In this document: piece by piece, positions 1 through 11,907 of the stretch | Layout of the letters: every line of letters starts with the position of its first letter | Position numbering within the stretch: position 1 is the stretch's first letter | NCBI GenBank assembly: GCA_037127255.1 | Contig: JBANSL010000013.1 | Location: 9,302,188 to 9,366,187 of the forward strand | DNA length: 64,000 nt | Reading direction: 5' to 3' | Source: Persicaria tinctoria | Taxonomy: Eukaryota; Streptophyta; Magnoliopsida; Caryophyllales; Polygonaceae | Notes under the pieces: generated by a model | What the model saw: only the letters and a program-made list of their open reading frames with translations | Database searches by the model: none | Told to the model about the DNA's origin: nothing | Position numbers and translations under genes: made by a program

Positions 1-2340
1 AGGCATATCATAATATAAGGAAGTACTCGATTGACTCAGGGTACCCGATGAGGCTGGGCTACCCTATGACCCTAGCAAAGACTCTAGGACTATCACAGAT
101 AACGGCCGTTCTGTTTACAAACACATAGAGAAATAGAATGCTCAACGATCAATGCAACCTAGCATGGTACTACATGGCATGCTGATCATGAATGCAACAC
201 CTAGTATATCATGCACTTAAAGCAGGGAATAGCTCTATTCAATCTGAGTAAGCTCCGAAGAGACTTACCTGGCGGTGCAGAACAGCAAAAGGCAACAACT
301 AGGTATATAGGCAGCCAACATGTCACATATGATCACCTAACACATATATAAGTAATATAAATAAGTCTACTCCTAATGTTACTTAAGCATATAATATCAC
401 ACACAAGTCATCAAATTTATTCCTCATTTTCCCAAGATTTCCCGAACTCTTTTAAAACCTCAAGTTAGATCATGTCACCATTCAAAACGTTTTCTCAATC
501 ATCCAGAAATCTATTTATAAAACATTACCCTTTCGTCAACTTATTTTATTATTATTTTAAGACAAATCCGACAAGGTTAGTATATTTCCAAAATTCTCTT
601 TTTATTTTATAAAACAAATCTCCGACCTTGAAAACCTTTTCCGAAATCTCCTTTCAAAATCCAAATGCGATACTAATATTATATAATATAATACTCCATC
701 TAATTAACCTTTATACAACATATGTCGCAGCTTGTACATTTAAATATTATATAAGCACAAGTAATTCTTAAAACATAAAATATGTTTTCGAAAATACATT
801 TGGCTTAAAACAACATATTTGTTCACCCAAAACTAGGCCAAAGTCAAAAGGGCCCAATATTTGGTTTGCAATGAAAAGAAAAGGCCCAACAATACTATGT
901 CCAATTTCTCATTCTGTAAAGCCGAATTTAGCAAATGAATGGGGCCCATGCCGAGTTGGCAGTGATGTGGCACGTGAGAGTGGCCCCTCACAAGCTTTCT
1001 TCATCCATTTTTTATTGAAAGAAAGAAGGAAAAGAGCAGGAGCTCTGCTGGGTTCGAAAATGGAGGAAGGGAGAAGGGAATATGGGCTGCCGGCGGCGAA
1101 ACCCAGCTCCGACCTCCCACCGGCACGACAGACACATAATCGACAAGAAAGGAGGAGGAAGAGGTGCTCACCGAGGGGTTTTCTATTCGCCGGAAAAAGC
1201 CCGAATTCGCCTCGTCGGAACTGACCCTCGCCGGAAACGTTCAATCGGAGCTCGATTCGGCCTCGCCGGAGAGGGAGCTTCGTCGGAGACGGTCTAGGGA
1301 GGAAGGAATGGGATCAAAGTTCCACCTTTATCAGATTTTGAGTTGGAAAACAGGGAATTGAAAGCTTACCACGCTCCGAACTGAAGAACAGGGGCGGGAG
1401 GAGATCATGGCGTCGGCTCGGTTCTCCGGAATCGGATCCAGTCCCTTCTTGGCCTAGGATGGGTGTAGAAGGAGTAAAGGTGCTGTTTTGCACTGATTTG
1501 AAGCAAGGAAGAGAGGAACGAGGCCTTACCGAGTGCTAGAGGAAAACAGAGAAAAGGACAAGGAAGGTTGGCGTCGGAGGCGGCTCGCTTGTGGCTCAGG
1601 TCCGGCCAGAGGTGCGCTCGGGACCCCGGGGACAGGGTCGCCTGGTACTGCTGGTGGTACTCGGCTCTTGGAGTTGCGGAAACATGGGCTGATGGCGTTG
1701 GGTTGGTTCCTCCTAAAGGGGAGACGGTGGTGCTGCAGGGACGCGCTCGGAAGCGCTCGGCGGGCTCGGCCTTGGCTCGCGGAACAGGGCCCCGATGGGT
1801 GGTGTTGTTTGGGGCTGAAACGGCAACAGTGGAGGGTTTCCTTGGGTTGATACGGTGAAGAGGATAAGAAGGAGGGAGAGGGTGAGCTATACGTGGGTTG
1901 TTTTTGAACAAAATGAAGGAGGAGACAAAATAGGTGTGCAGGTACCTCAAGTCACGGGTGAGAGAGAGAGAGAGAAAACAAATTGAGAATGGTCCCCACT
2001 CAAAGAATTTAAAATAGCGGAATAGACTCGAAACCCGTTCACCCGACAAATCCCGACTAAACTCAAACGATCTTCAAATTTCAAATCCGAGGTTAGTAAT
2101 GAACTCCGAATACTATACTCAATTTTCGCATAAACACGCGGAATAAAACATATTTTAAATTTTTAATTTATTAATGTCGGGGCTTGTTTTAAGGATTTCA
2201 ATTTCGATTTAGGAAATTAAGGACGAGTTTTCCTTGAAATATCCGAATTTTTATTTTATTTTATCTTATTATTATTTTCGACTTAAATCCATTTATATTA
2301 TTTATCGAAATTTATTATTTAAAAATCCGGGCCTTTACAT
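1..2340 (-). mobile_element. LTR-like end of a Ty3/Gypsy-type retrotransposon (solo or truncated by the window)
   Basis: Read on the minus strand, a terminus beginning TGTAAAGGCCCGGATTTTTA starts at 2340 and is followed by AT-rich then GC-rich non-coding sequence, the style of long Gypsy (chromovirus/Tekay-like) LTRs. The junction at 2340 falls inside LINE reverse-transcriptase codons, so this block was inserted into that LINE. No gag-pol, primer-binding site or second LTR is in view, and the left border lies outside or cannot be fixed. Open frames at 871-1361 and 1405-2049 have low-complexity Pro/Arg/Ser translations on both strands and no recognisable domain; I treat them as chance frames in GC-rich LTR sequence. 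The family assignment rests on terminus style only. Confidence 0.45.
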
Positions 2341-2850
2341 TAGCGAGATGAATGTATGGTTTATTTGCTTGAGAAGTTTTCCAGTGTGGAAGAAAGCTTT
2401 GGTTGCTCGTATGATATCTTTTTCAATTATGTCCCAATATTCTTTGTAAAATTCTGCTGTCATTCCGTCCGGGCCCGGGGACTTGTTATTTCCCAAACTA
2501 AAGACGGCGGATTTAATTTCACTATTTGAAGGTTGTTGTATTAACATTTTATTTTCTCCGTCTGTGATTGCTGGGTTGATTAGGGCAATATACTCTTCTA
2601 AACTGTTGTTTGAGTAAGTTTGCTCCTTAGAAAATCTTCTTTCAAAGTCTTTTTTAATTTCTTCTTTCACATTTTCTTCACCGATGATTTGCGTTCCTTC
2701 TGCTGACGTAATTGATCGAATAATTTTTCGATTCCTTCTACCTGATGCTACCCTATGAAAGTAGGACGAATTGGTGTCTGCTAGTTTAAGGTGTTTTGAT
2801 TTCGCTCGTTGTAGCCAGAAGGTCTTGTGAAACAGGAGCAATTGTTCTTT
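2341..2850 (-). pseudogene. LINE ORF2 fragment (linker and N-terminal reverse transcriptase)
   Basis: A 168-codon minus-strand frame contains RKIIRSITSAEG, IIGEEN, NKSPGPDGMTAEFYK, WDIIEKDII and INHTFISL in the order seen between the endonuclease and reverse-transcriptase domains of plant L1-type LINEs. The same blocks occur in the longer LINE at 44640-45130, so the two copies belong to one family. This copy retains Trp in the YWDIIE block, where the longer copy has a TAG stop. It ends abruptly at 2340 against the LTR-like terminus and lacks the YxDD core, so it is a dead fragment. Confidence 0.85.
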
Positions 2851-3330
2851 CTTTTTTATTAAATTTTGTTCTTTAATCCTTTCTCTGTCATTTTGGGGGT
2901 AGTTATTTGTTGATTGTATTTCAAGAAGCGCGTCTTCAAATGTTAAATATTAACTCTTATTTAAACTTTGCAAATGTTAAATACTTATATATATTAATAT
3001 CAATCATCAATATATTTAAACTCTGCAGATGTTATATACTTAGAAGATTGATGTTAGGTATTTGGATTGAGTACTATGTGTTGTTCGTGATTATGTTGTT
3101 ATTTTGAACCTGAGTTACTTTATTTTGTTGGGTTCTAAGACATTTAAAATGTTTAACATGTCTGTATTGATTTCTGTAATAACACTGATTATGTTTATCA
3201 CGGTTTTGAACATTTTAATTTGTAGCCTTAGTGTTGCATTATATGTGTATGAGTTGGTGATATATTTATTGTTCTTCTTTAGACATTTAAATGAACATAT
3301 AATTCATACGTTTCCTACAAAATTTGGATT
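2851..3330. other. AT-rich stretch, no gene recognised
   Basis: Positions 2851-2935 may be a further eroded part of the LINE. From 2936 the sequence is AT-rich with short, hydrophobic, low-complexity frames (2907-3412, plus strand) that I do not regard as genes. A short direct repeat around the phrase ttgcaaatgttaaatactt appears at 2937-2985. Confidence 0.5.
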
Positions 3331-3333
3331 GTC

Positions 3334-3390
3334 GTTTCCCCGTTTCCGTTTCCGTTTCGTTTCCGAGTGTCGTTTCCGTTTCCGTGTAAC
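3334..3390 (+). repeat. CGTTTC-type simple repeat
   Basis: Degenerate tandem units of the hexamer CGTTTC, with one shortened and one interrupted unit, sit just left of the GTGAC-word block. Confidence 0.75.
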
Positions 3391-3404
3391 ATTAATAAAT
3401 ACGG

Positions 3405-3930
3405 GTTGGTGACAATATCTTAGTGATAATCAGTTTTCGGGTGATGAAATGGTGTGAAATTATGTATATTAAATTTTCGTTTACTTAGCTTGAGCCTCTC
3501 TAGGGTCTATGCTCCCCTGGTTTTAGGGTTTCAGTTTGGTGACAAAAGTGAGTTAATATTAGATGACAAAGGTGGTGACATTGGTACTGTATACACATTT
3601 TAGTTTGGTGACAATGTTTTGTAGTTGGTGAAAATAGGTTGATGACACTATTTGATAATAATAGTTGGTGAAAATATTTTGATGATAATATTTGGTGAAA
3701 GTCACTGACAACTGTCACCAAAAGAAAATCAACTATCACAAAAAATTCTTGTCACGGGAAAAAAATTGTCACCAGCAAAAATTTCCCCTAACTGTCACTA
3801 GAAAAAATAAAATGTCACAAAAAGTCGATTGTCACCGAAACAAAATAAAATGAAACCAAAAAAGTTGATTGCACTGAAACAACTATCACTAGAAAAATAT
3901 GATCAATTGTCACCAGAAAAATTCTCATCA
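3405..3930. repeat. GTGAC/GTCAC-word block with a strand switch near 3710
   Basis: Left of about 3710 the plus strand is dotted with TTGGTGA(C) words (for example 3404, 3536, 3606). Right of it the same word appears as its reverse complement, TCACCA or GTCAC (3713, 3752, 3768, 3788, 3829, 3918). The block is therefore a quasi-palindrome built from scattered short words, like the subterminal repeats of a DNA transposon in foldback arrangement. I could not fix termini or a target duplication. Confidence 0.55.
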
Positions 3931-4061
3931 AATGCAAACGTTAACCGAAATGGTCAATGTTGACTAGTCAATGTTAAAGATAAAAATGATCAAATGGGGA
4001 ATGAGGAAGGGTTAGGGATGGGGAATGAGAGGTATTTTTGAAAAAATGGACATTTATTTAA

Positions 4062-4763
4062 GGCAAAATTACAGAAAACCACCCTTTAAATATGAGTGTT
4101 TTCACTTAACCACCCCTTAAATTCAAAATTACATAAAACCACCCTTTAAAAGATATTTGCTTACAACTCACCACCCATTCAACTATTTTCTTTATTTTAT
4201 CATTAAATATATTATATTTTAATATTTTTAAACTCAAGTTTGATTGTAAATATATTCATATTTTGAGTTTAAGGGCTCGATCATATTTTAGGGATTATTT
4301 TATTTATTTTAAAAAAATAATAATAAATATAGACTAGAATTATTATCTTATGTTATGGTTGAAAATGTTTATAAAATTTTAAAATATTATGGAATTTACT
4401 CTTATTTATTTATATTTTAAATAAGAGTAATTTACATAATGTTTTAACAATTTATAAACATTTTCAAACATAAATTAAGATAAAAATTCTAGGCTTTATT
4501 GATTATTATTTTTAAAAATAAATACAATGATCCCTAAAATATAATTTGGCCCTTAAATTCAAATTTTGAATATATTTATAATGAAATTTGAGTTTAAAAA
4601 TATTAAAATATAATATATTTAATGATAAAGTGACGAAAATAGTTAAATGGGTGGTGATTTGTAAACAAATATCATTTAAATGGTGGTTTTCTGTAATTTT
4701 GAATTTAAGGGGTGGTTAAGTGAAAACATCCATATTTAAAGGGTGGTTTTATGTAATTTTCCC
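4062..4763. mobile_element. Mutator-type foldback MITE with long terminal inverted repeats
   Basis: The element is flanked by a perfect 9-bp direct repeat TTTATTTAA (4053-4061 and 4764-4772). The ends are inverted repeats starting GGCAAAATTACAG on the left and, reverse-complemented, GGGAAAATTACAT on the right, with similarity extending inward about 300 bp on each side. A 9-bp target duplication plus long inverted repeats points to a non-autonomous Mutator-like element. It has no coding capacity. Related ends (AAAACCACC words) border the foldback element that hosts the CACTA at 52207-61806. Confidence 0.85.
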
Positions 4764-4845
4764 TTTATTTAATTATGTAAAAAAATGGACATTTACCTTA
4801 TTTTCACATCTAAAATGGATATTTACCAAATTTAACCTTTCTAAA

Positions 4846-6277
4846 ATGACATGTTTTAATTAATGATGGATTACTTTTTACATTATAAAAAATCAAATAT
4901 GATTTTTAGCTTTTAAATAAATCTATAAACTCTTTATATTTCCAACCGGGGAGAGAGCACTAAATTTTCTAGATTATTTAATATACACCGGCCATTTGAT
5001 AAAAGGATGACTGCAATTTGATCGTCAATCCTCTTTTAAGAGGCCGGCTAGCGATTAGCGAAGTTTCATTAATGAAAATTAGAAGTGAAAATTTAACGGG
5101 TCCAATCAATTTTTTATTTTTATTTTTGATTCGAGCGGGTCCAATCAATTTGGGTATCACAAATATCTAACTCGAAAAGTTGTTATCAACTAAGGAAGTA
5201 TTCCAAAAAACAAAGTATACAAGATGCAAAGTGTTTAGCCTTGCACGCCAAGTTTGGATAATTAAAAAAACAAGATTTTTTTTTTTACATTTAGCCCATA
5301 AGGTTGTCTTTCATGGTAGGTTAAATTTTGGATTTTGGTCTTATTTTACTTCCATCCTAGACCAAAACCCAATTTAACCTTTTTCTTTTTGACATATTTA
5401 AAAAAAAAACAAATTTGACTTCTTTTTTTGGAAGGCCAAATGTTATTGTTTAATTATTTGTTTATTTTTAATTGTCTAATATTTATATGAACCTATAAAT
5501 AATACAATTATAAATCTATATATTATATAATTATGATTTTTAATTAAAAATAAATATTGTAGTATTGTAAAGATATTAAAGAGTTTTTCGATATAACTAT
5601 AATATTTAACATATTTGAATTATCATTGCATAAATAATATTTTTAGATAATGACACTAATCTCTTTTATTATTATTATTATTATTATTATAGATTCATCA
5701 AAATTATAATAAAAAATAAAGATAAGATCGAGGGAAGGAAATGAGATGTGACAGTTCATGATTTCATTAGTATTTATAGGACATTTAGCTTGGCAAAGTT
5801 GGCCTACGGGGATGGCAAAATCGTATAATATGCCAAAAGAGAATATTCTATAGAATATTTTTTTTGGTAGACTATTTTACCTAGACATTATAACCTGCCG
5901 GGGGGAGATGCCCTAAGGGTTTGATGAAAATCCCAAAAGGGTTTCACAAAAATCTCGAAAGGGTTTGACGAAAATCCCGAAAGAGTTGGACCAAAATCCT
6001 GAATGGATCTTGAAAATAATTAGAAAATTATTAGTATTAATAATTACTTCACAGACTTTCAATTTGGTCTCGAGAGTTTGCACACAAATTTTCGTTTGTT
6101 GTTTAGATATTTTCTTTTTTTGGTTCGAATTTGTTCCCTCTTTTGGCGTCGGATCTAACGAAACCAGAAGAAATAGACCGGTGTAATTAGTCGCGTCCGA
6201 AATAACCAGTTTCGAGTAGAGTCTCAACGAATCATCTCGTCCTCAGACGTAAGATCAATAGTTATGATGGTCACGTG
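4846..6277. repeat. Backbone copy A, segment 1 (paralogous to 48440-49301)
   Basis: This segment repeats at 48440-49301 in the same order and orientation. Shared landmarks include CCAACCGGGGAGAGAG, ATATACACCGGCCATTTGAT, GACTGCAATTTGATCGTCAA and the run of GACGAAAATCCCGAAAG phrases. Copy A contains about 0.6 kb (roughly 5300-5900) that copy B lacks. Small frames here (4978-5160, 5180-5377, 5913-6227) are not conserved as open frames between the copies, so I do not call genes. A (TTA)n run lies at about 5667-5692. Confidence 0.75.
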
Positions 6278-7514
6278 TAGAGCTGGCAAAATCTGACCCG
6301 ACCCAAAAACCCGACCCGACTCACCCGAACCCGAACCCGACCGAAACCCGAAAATCTGGAATCATTCATAACCCGAACCCGAGACCGAACCCTACCCGAA
6401 CCTAACCCGACTCGAAACAGACCCGAACACAGATAAACCCGACCCGACCCAAACCCGACCCGACTCTCAACCCGACCCGAATTGAAATGGTTATTTAACA
6501 TCAACATTTTAATACTTGAATGTTAAATGTTTTTTTTAACACAAGTTTATGATTATACTTTCACATATAAAACACCAATTATTTTTGTTAATTGTTATCA
6601 TATGAATAAGAACTCAAGTAAAATCAATAGATAAACAGATAAGTCAATGAGTGAAGTAAGTCAACCGTCATACATCAAAACATCGATACATACTACAAGT
6701 CAGAAATGCTAAAAGTTCATTAATCGTTGCAGATGATATGGCGTGCAACCCAACAACATATCCTTCCAACAACTTTTGATAGAATTAATTATTTATATCT
6801 AGATTTGTTAAAAACTAATAATAATAATAATAATGAAAAAAAACTAATGAGCCAAAAGCTAAAAATGAAATGGGCATTGAAAATGATATGGGCCAATGAT
6901 ATAGTCAAACTACAAATAAGCCCATTTGCAACTTGCTAGTTAAAATAAGGTTAAAACCTAAATGTACAATTAATTTGATTTAATTATAGCACCGATCAAT
7001 TGGTTTAAATGTTTAAAAAAGGACGATGTTGCCGAATATCAAATTTCCGATTATGACTTTTTTGAAAATCGGTCGACAATCGATGAGTCAATAACAATTA
7101 GTGTATTCAAACGAGTCAAAATTACATATTCAAGTATTCAACCGAGTCAAAATCATTTATTTTAAGTAAATTACATATTTAAGTATTCAACCGAGTCCAA
7201 AATCAACCTAATTATCTTAACGGGTCGAATATGATTCTACCGAAAACTCAAACCAACTATATCGTTGTACCCACTTTGATTCGAAACTCAAATGAGACCG
7301 ACCCGCCTCTTGACCCGAAACCCGAACGAGTCCGACCCGCTTTGACCCGAACCCGAATGGGCATGACCCGACTTAACCCGAAACCCGACCAATCTAAAAT
7401 TCATTATGACTGAACCCGACCCGACCAATACCCGACCATGAATTTTACCCGAATTGACCAGACCCGAGCAAGCCTGACCCGAACTCGACCCGAACAACCG
7501 ACTTGCCAGCTCAA
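6278..7514. mobile_element. Non-autonomous hAT element with ACCCGA-rich ends
   Basis: A perfect 8-bp target duplication GTCACGTG (6270-6277 and 7515-7522) flanks the element. Its ends are TAGAGCTGGCAA on the left and, reverse-complemented, TTGAGCTGGCAA on the right. Both subterminal regions (6290-6485 and 7290-7500) are dense in ACCCGA/ACCCGACC words, as in the other hAT-type elements in this window. The paralogous copy B is uninterrupted at the matching site (49294-49301, GACACGTG). The interior is AT-rich and non-coding; frames across the GC-rich ends are artefacts of the hexamer repeats. Confidence 0.9.
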
Positions 7515-7584
7515 GTCACGTGTATCACATACCCACATCTCACAATTACCTTAAACTCGTACGCGTGTCAAGATTAACTTGCCA

Positions 7585-8340
7585 TCTGTCACTACCTCGT
7601 CAGTACCACCCGCCTACTATAAAAGGGGAGCAAAAACAAAGATAAAAGAGCTTTTCAGAAATCTAAAGAATCAAGATAAAGAGAGAGAAAGATAAAGTAA
7701 AACAGAGCTTAGATCGAGAATTAAGAATTTACCAATCAAGTTGCGCGATCGAAATTCTCGATAGCTCCGCGGAGAAAGTTATTGGCATCTCCAGCATCAA
7801 TAAGGCGGCAAACTTTCGAAACTCCCTCATAGAGAAGGTAAACACTGACCGCGGCGAATCAATATCACATCATCCGCCCGCGTTACATGTATTTCTCACG
7901 GACTATAAATTTAGGATGTAGCTCCTCAAGGTAAGAAGGAGAGGGTTAAAATCGTCTACTTCATCACGGCACAGGTTGGGACGCACGCAAATAAGGCGCG
8001 CGGGTCAGGTAAGCTCATGGTGACCATGCCAAACCTTCCCGGTTTCCCTTGAGTCCCACCTAGAAATGGGATTTTCAAAGGGGGGTTTCATCAGGATCGT
8101 TGCTTTGGCGTGGTTGCGTTTAGTTCCGAGTTGGGTTGCAGTATCGGGTGTCCTGTATGATCGAGAGGATCGTGGTTGTGTTCATGGTCTTCCAAAATCC
8201 CTCATCTGGGTGGGGGCAACGTCGATGATCCCTCATCTTCGGGTAAAGATTTGTCCATCCCGTTCATTTCTGTCCTTTTCTTTGGGGTTTCTTATCGCCG
8301 GCGTCCACGGCATAGTCACAAAGATCCCAAAGATGACCCA
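7585..8340. other. Unassigned insertion-like sequence with a TATA-like motif
   Basis: Relative to copy B, copy A is interrupted from about 7585 (after AAGATTAACTTGCCAT) to about 10717. At 7618-7625 TATAAAAG is followed by a purine-rich leader, which resembles an LTR or retroelement promoter but is not diagnostic. The stretch 8066-8340 resembles, in inverted orientation, the block at 12183-12325 (shared phrase CCCTCATC then GGTGGGGG), so it is part of a repeat family. The ORFs at 8066-8356 and 8176-8553 lack recognisable domains. Confidence 0.45.
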
Positions 8341-8482
8341 TCCGAATTCAATTTAACCCATCCTTGCCCTGGAGGAGTCCACGACGTCGGAGACTCCCGT
8401 CGGTCCTTTGCTAGCCCCAGCCGCTGTCTCTCCTTTGCCATGGCTCAATTGTACAGTGATCCATGCCACCACACTCGATCAG

Positions 8483-10490
8483 CTAGGCCCTATGCAGTAG
8501 AGTTCCCTGGAATACTAACTCATTCCGAACCTTCCAAGTCATCCACAACATAGTCACAAAGATCCCAACCCAACGATCTTCCTTCCGGACATTCTGGAAG
8601 ACCCAATCCTGCACATCATTCGATCTAAAGAAATCTGGGTTCTGTCTATGATCCCCTAGTACCCTCCATGTGGTCTTGATCACTTCACAGTCACGTAGGA
8701 GATGTAGGCTTGTTTCCTCCTGCCCACACCTTTGACACGCCGAGAAGCTTGAGATATGTCGCCGTACCCGATTAGCATTACATAGAATTGCGTCATGGGC
8801 CGTGAGGTATGCAAAGGTTCGAGCTCTTTGTTGAGCCGGAGCCCTCCAAACATGACTCCACTCTTGAGAGAGACTCAGCCCTTGTTCACCTCTAATCAAT
8901 GACAAAGAAGAGTTTGTGGTGAATTCACCCGATTGCGTGTGACCCTAGAATAGAACATCCCTCATCTCCCCATCGCTACTAACCTTGTACGATCTGAGTC
9001 TTTGTAGAATAGGTGCCGACAGGTAAGGGGTTAGACTTACCCACCTCTAGTCCTCCCCCTCCCACATCTCCTCCACCGTGTTACCCAGTAGCTCCTCCGG
9101 CACCTCCTGAATCGCCTCATCCATTAGCGCCCTCTCCTGTAACCAGGGATGAATCCAAAAGAGGGTGGATCGCCCATTCCCTATATCGACTCGGATTCCC
9201 GGCGTGAGTGCCCTCGATCCATGGACAATCCCCTTCCAGAGTTGGGAGCAGCGATTTCGATCTTCAAACATGTCTACGTCTACCCGAGCATTGCAATATT
9301 TGCCTCTGACGATTCTGCTCCAAAGAGCATTCGGTTGCTTCAGCAGTCTCCATCCTAGCTTGGCAAGGGTTGCCTGATTTGTTTCTCTCATTGGTCTAAT
9401 CCCCCCTCCGCCTTCATCTTTAGTTGCATAGAGAATATCCTTTCGAAGGAGATGGGTTCGCCTGTGATCAGGGGTCGATCCCCAAACAAAACCCCTCACA
9501 GCCTTATCAATTCCATCACAGACACTCCTCGGCACCATGGAGGATTGCATCGTGTAGACCGGGAGACTTGTTAACACTGATTTTGCAAGGGTGATTCGAC
9601 CTGCCAGGGATAGGGATCTCGCCTTCCATCCGTTCAACCTCGATGTGACTTTGTTGAGCAAATAAGAATGTTTTTCGGCTGACATCCTGTTGCCCGCTAT
9701 AGGAACTCCCAGGTACGTTCCGAATTCGGTCGTAATTGGAATTTCCATCTCTCTACTGATATCTCTTTTAATCTCCCTAGGGACATTGCGAGAGAAGAAA
9801 ATAGAGCTTTTTTCAAAACTAACTTTCTCCCCTGATTCTTGACAGAACCTCTCCAAACAGCCCTTCATCACCCTTCCCTGTTCCATTGAAGCCTCCCCGA
9901 GTAGAATCAAATCATCGGCGAAGAAAAGGTGGGAGAGTTGTACACCACCCACAGCCACCGGTTTCCAAACCTCTGAATCGACGGCCTCCTGGATGATGTG
10001 AGTCAGGTACTCCATACACAGAACAAATAGGTACGGGGAGAGCGGATCTCCCTGTCGGATGCCTCTCGATGGTTTGAAGCTACCTGCTCGATCCCCATTT
10101 CACAAAACCTCCATACTACCCATTGTCTGACAGTTCAGGATCGTGTTGACTAGCTTAGTCAATATCTGCGCCTTCATCAGCATTCGGCTGAGGAAACCCC
10201 AGTCGATTCTATCGTATGCCTTCTCAAGATCCACCTTGACGATCATCCACCTCCTTCTCCTCCTTTCCACCATCGAATGAAGCACTTCCCTAACCACCAC
10301 AATATTGTCTATAATTTGCCGACCCGGGATGAAACTAGACTGAGTCGACGAGACAAGCAGCGGTAGAACGGGCTTCAATCTATTCACCACCATTTTTGTG
10401 GCTAACTTATATATGACATTAAGTAATGATATTGGGCGAAGCTGCTTGGGAGATTCCGGATTTGCAATCTTCGGAATCAAAACCATCGAC
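8483..10490 (-). pseudogene. Decayed LINE ORF2: reverse transcriptase, thumb and zf-RVT (5'-truncated)
   Basis: Read on the minus strand from 10490, one reading frame runs through LIPKIANPESPKQLRPISLL, VDLEKAYDRIDW (first catalytic Asp), SRGIRQGDPLSPYLF, LFFADDLILLG (FADD core), GTYLGVPIAGNR, the RLNGWKARSLSLAGRITLAK thumb block, then CQRCGQEETSLHLLRDC (zf-RVT). The frame is interrupted by three stops: TGA at 10100-10102, TAG at 9047-9049 and TAG at 8945-8947. At two of these sites the family normally has Trp. No endonuclease or N-terminal part remains 5' of 10490, and no RNase H is visible downstream. This is a different LINE lineage from the copy at 40534-47772. Confidence 0.9.
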
Positions 10491-10716
10491 GTTAAAAAAT
10501 ACGGACTATAGAAGGGACTATATATAAATGCGGACTAGAGGATCCTCACCGCCCTTTTCGGGGCTAAATATTTTCGGTGTACATCCTCTTATTCTGAGCT
10601 GACCCACCACGCGTCCACGCCTATAATCGCTCCACCGGCCTCCCTTGTCGTCGGATGTTGTCCCCCTCCCCCTTGCACTCCTCCTTCTTCTTTAATAATG
10701 TGGTCTTGTCGCTTCT

Positions 10717-11715
10717 TTGATTCGGTGTCAGATTTCCTTCCTTCTTTAAAATTGATTTGGGGCTTTTGCGGGTTGGTGGATTCCTTGTCTCCCTTCCTTG
10801 CCTGATTGCTTTTCTTGGTGTTTTCCAGGTGATTGGTGGCTACACTGGTTTTGTTCGCTCTCGCCTTCGCTCTTTCCTGTCAACCCCTATCCTCGGTTGC
10901 CTTCCCCTTGGCCTTCTGTCTAGTTATGGTGTTGCTGGCCTCATTGTTCGGTGACCGTCAATCTACAACGTACTTCTCCGTCGTTCCTGTATTTGCCTAG
11001 TCGTTTCGTCGTTTTCCTTGGTTGCTTTTTTTGGGCCCGATATTGGCTCGAAGGTCGGGCCCGAATTTTGTTCTTTGGGCCAAAGGTTTTGTCTTGGGTC
11101 CAAAGCAGCCCAAAAATAGGGAAAAAAAAAGAAAACGAAAAAGAAAAGAAAAAAAGTTAAATATATAGATATGTAACCTTTATATATTTATTTGACTGCA
11201 ATTATACATTTCCAATCCCGTAATTAAGGGCGTCAAATCCCGCTCGAAATGACATGTTTTAAATCCCGTTAGGATTCCTTGTGCTTTCTATTCAGGCGGT
11301 GTAAGGCTTTGCATTTGGTGTGACTGGACTTTCTTCTCCGATTGATGGGATTCTAGCAATCGGAGTCGAGACAAGCTGGGGTCGTGGTAGTGTGTATCGA
11401 GGCGTCTCTTTTTCTCTGGAAGGCAATACTGTTTCCTTGGAGGTTCGTTTTCACTGTCTGCAGGTGACTCCTGATGTAACGCTGATCTGCGGTGCTGCTT
11501 CAGGGTAGTGCTTGGCTTCGTCCATAGTCTACGTCCTCATCTTGTTTGCTTAGTATGTGTTTAGTTTTGCTCTAGCTTGTAGAGTGCTCTTGTCTATATT
11601 TTGTACCAAATATGTATTTTATGTTTGTTTCGACGGTTAGTTTGTCGATTTGTCGGCCTTCGAACTTCAAATATGTCTGATCTCGAATTTTTATCTAATC
11701 CAAAATAAATGAAAG
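10717..11715 (+). repeat. Backbone copy A, segment 2: LINE-like non-autonomous repeat, plus orientation
   Basis: This segment matches 49350-51446 in order and orientation, from TTTGATTCGGTGTCAG through GATTTGGGGCTTTTGCGGG to a 3' end with CTCGAATTTTTA and CTAATCCAAAA. Similar 3' ends occur inverted at about 13445-13500 and 11920-11960, so this is a dispersed family rather than a gene. The 9-bp string ATATATAGA at 11161-11169 is the intact counterpart of a target site that is interrupted by 0.9 kb in copy B. The translated frames (10757-11160, 11320-11508) are not conserved. Confidence 0.6.
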
Positions 11716-11839
11716 GGAGGCAATTTAACAATGTGACTAAGAGATGTATGTTATATCTAGTTCTGCATTTTACTTTTCCGGTAGCTTTAAATTATATTTT
11801 GTTGGTCGATATTTCTTAATCTAATGGATTGCTATTGCT

Positions 11840-11843
<4 letters not shown>

Positions 11844-11905
<62 letters not shown>
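11844..11905. repeat. (TA)n microsatellite, about 31 units
   Basis: An uninterrupted TA dinucleotide run. It directly abuts the minus-strand LINE-like repeat whose 3' end lies at about 11908, so it may be that element's simple-repeat tail. Confidence 0.95.

Positions 11906-11907
<2 letters not shown>

Noticed and set aside
871..2049. Overlapping ORFs on both strands (117, 111, 105, 214 aa) as host genes
   Set aside because: Low-complexity Arg/Pro/Ser translations in GC-rich LTR-like sequence, open on both strands, with no domain or exon context.
6290..7500. Telomere-like or satellite array from ACCCGA words
   Set aside because: The words are irregular, not the TTTAGGG telomere unit, and are confined to subterminal regions of hAT elements with 8-bp duplications.
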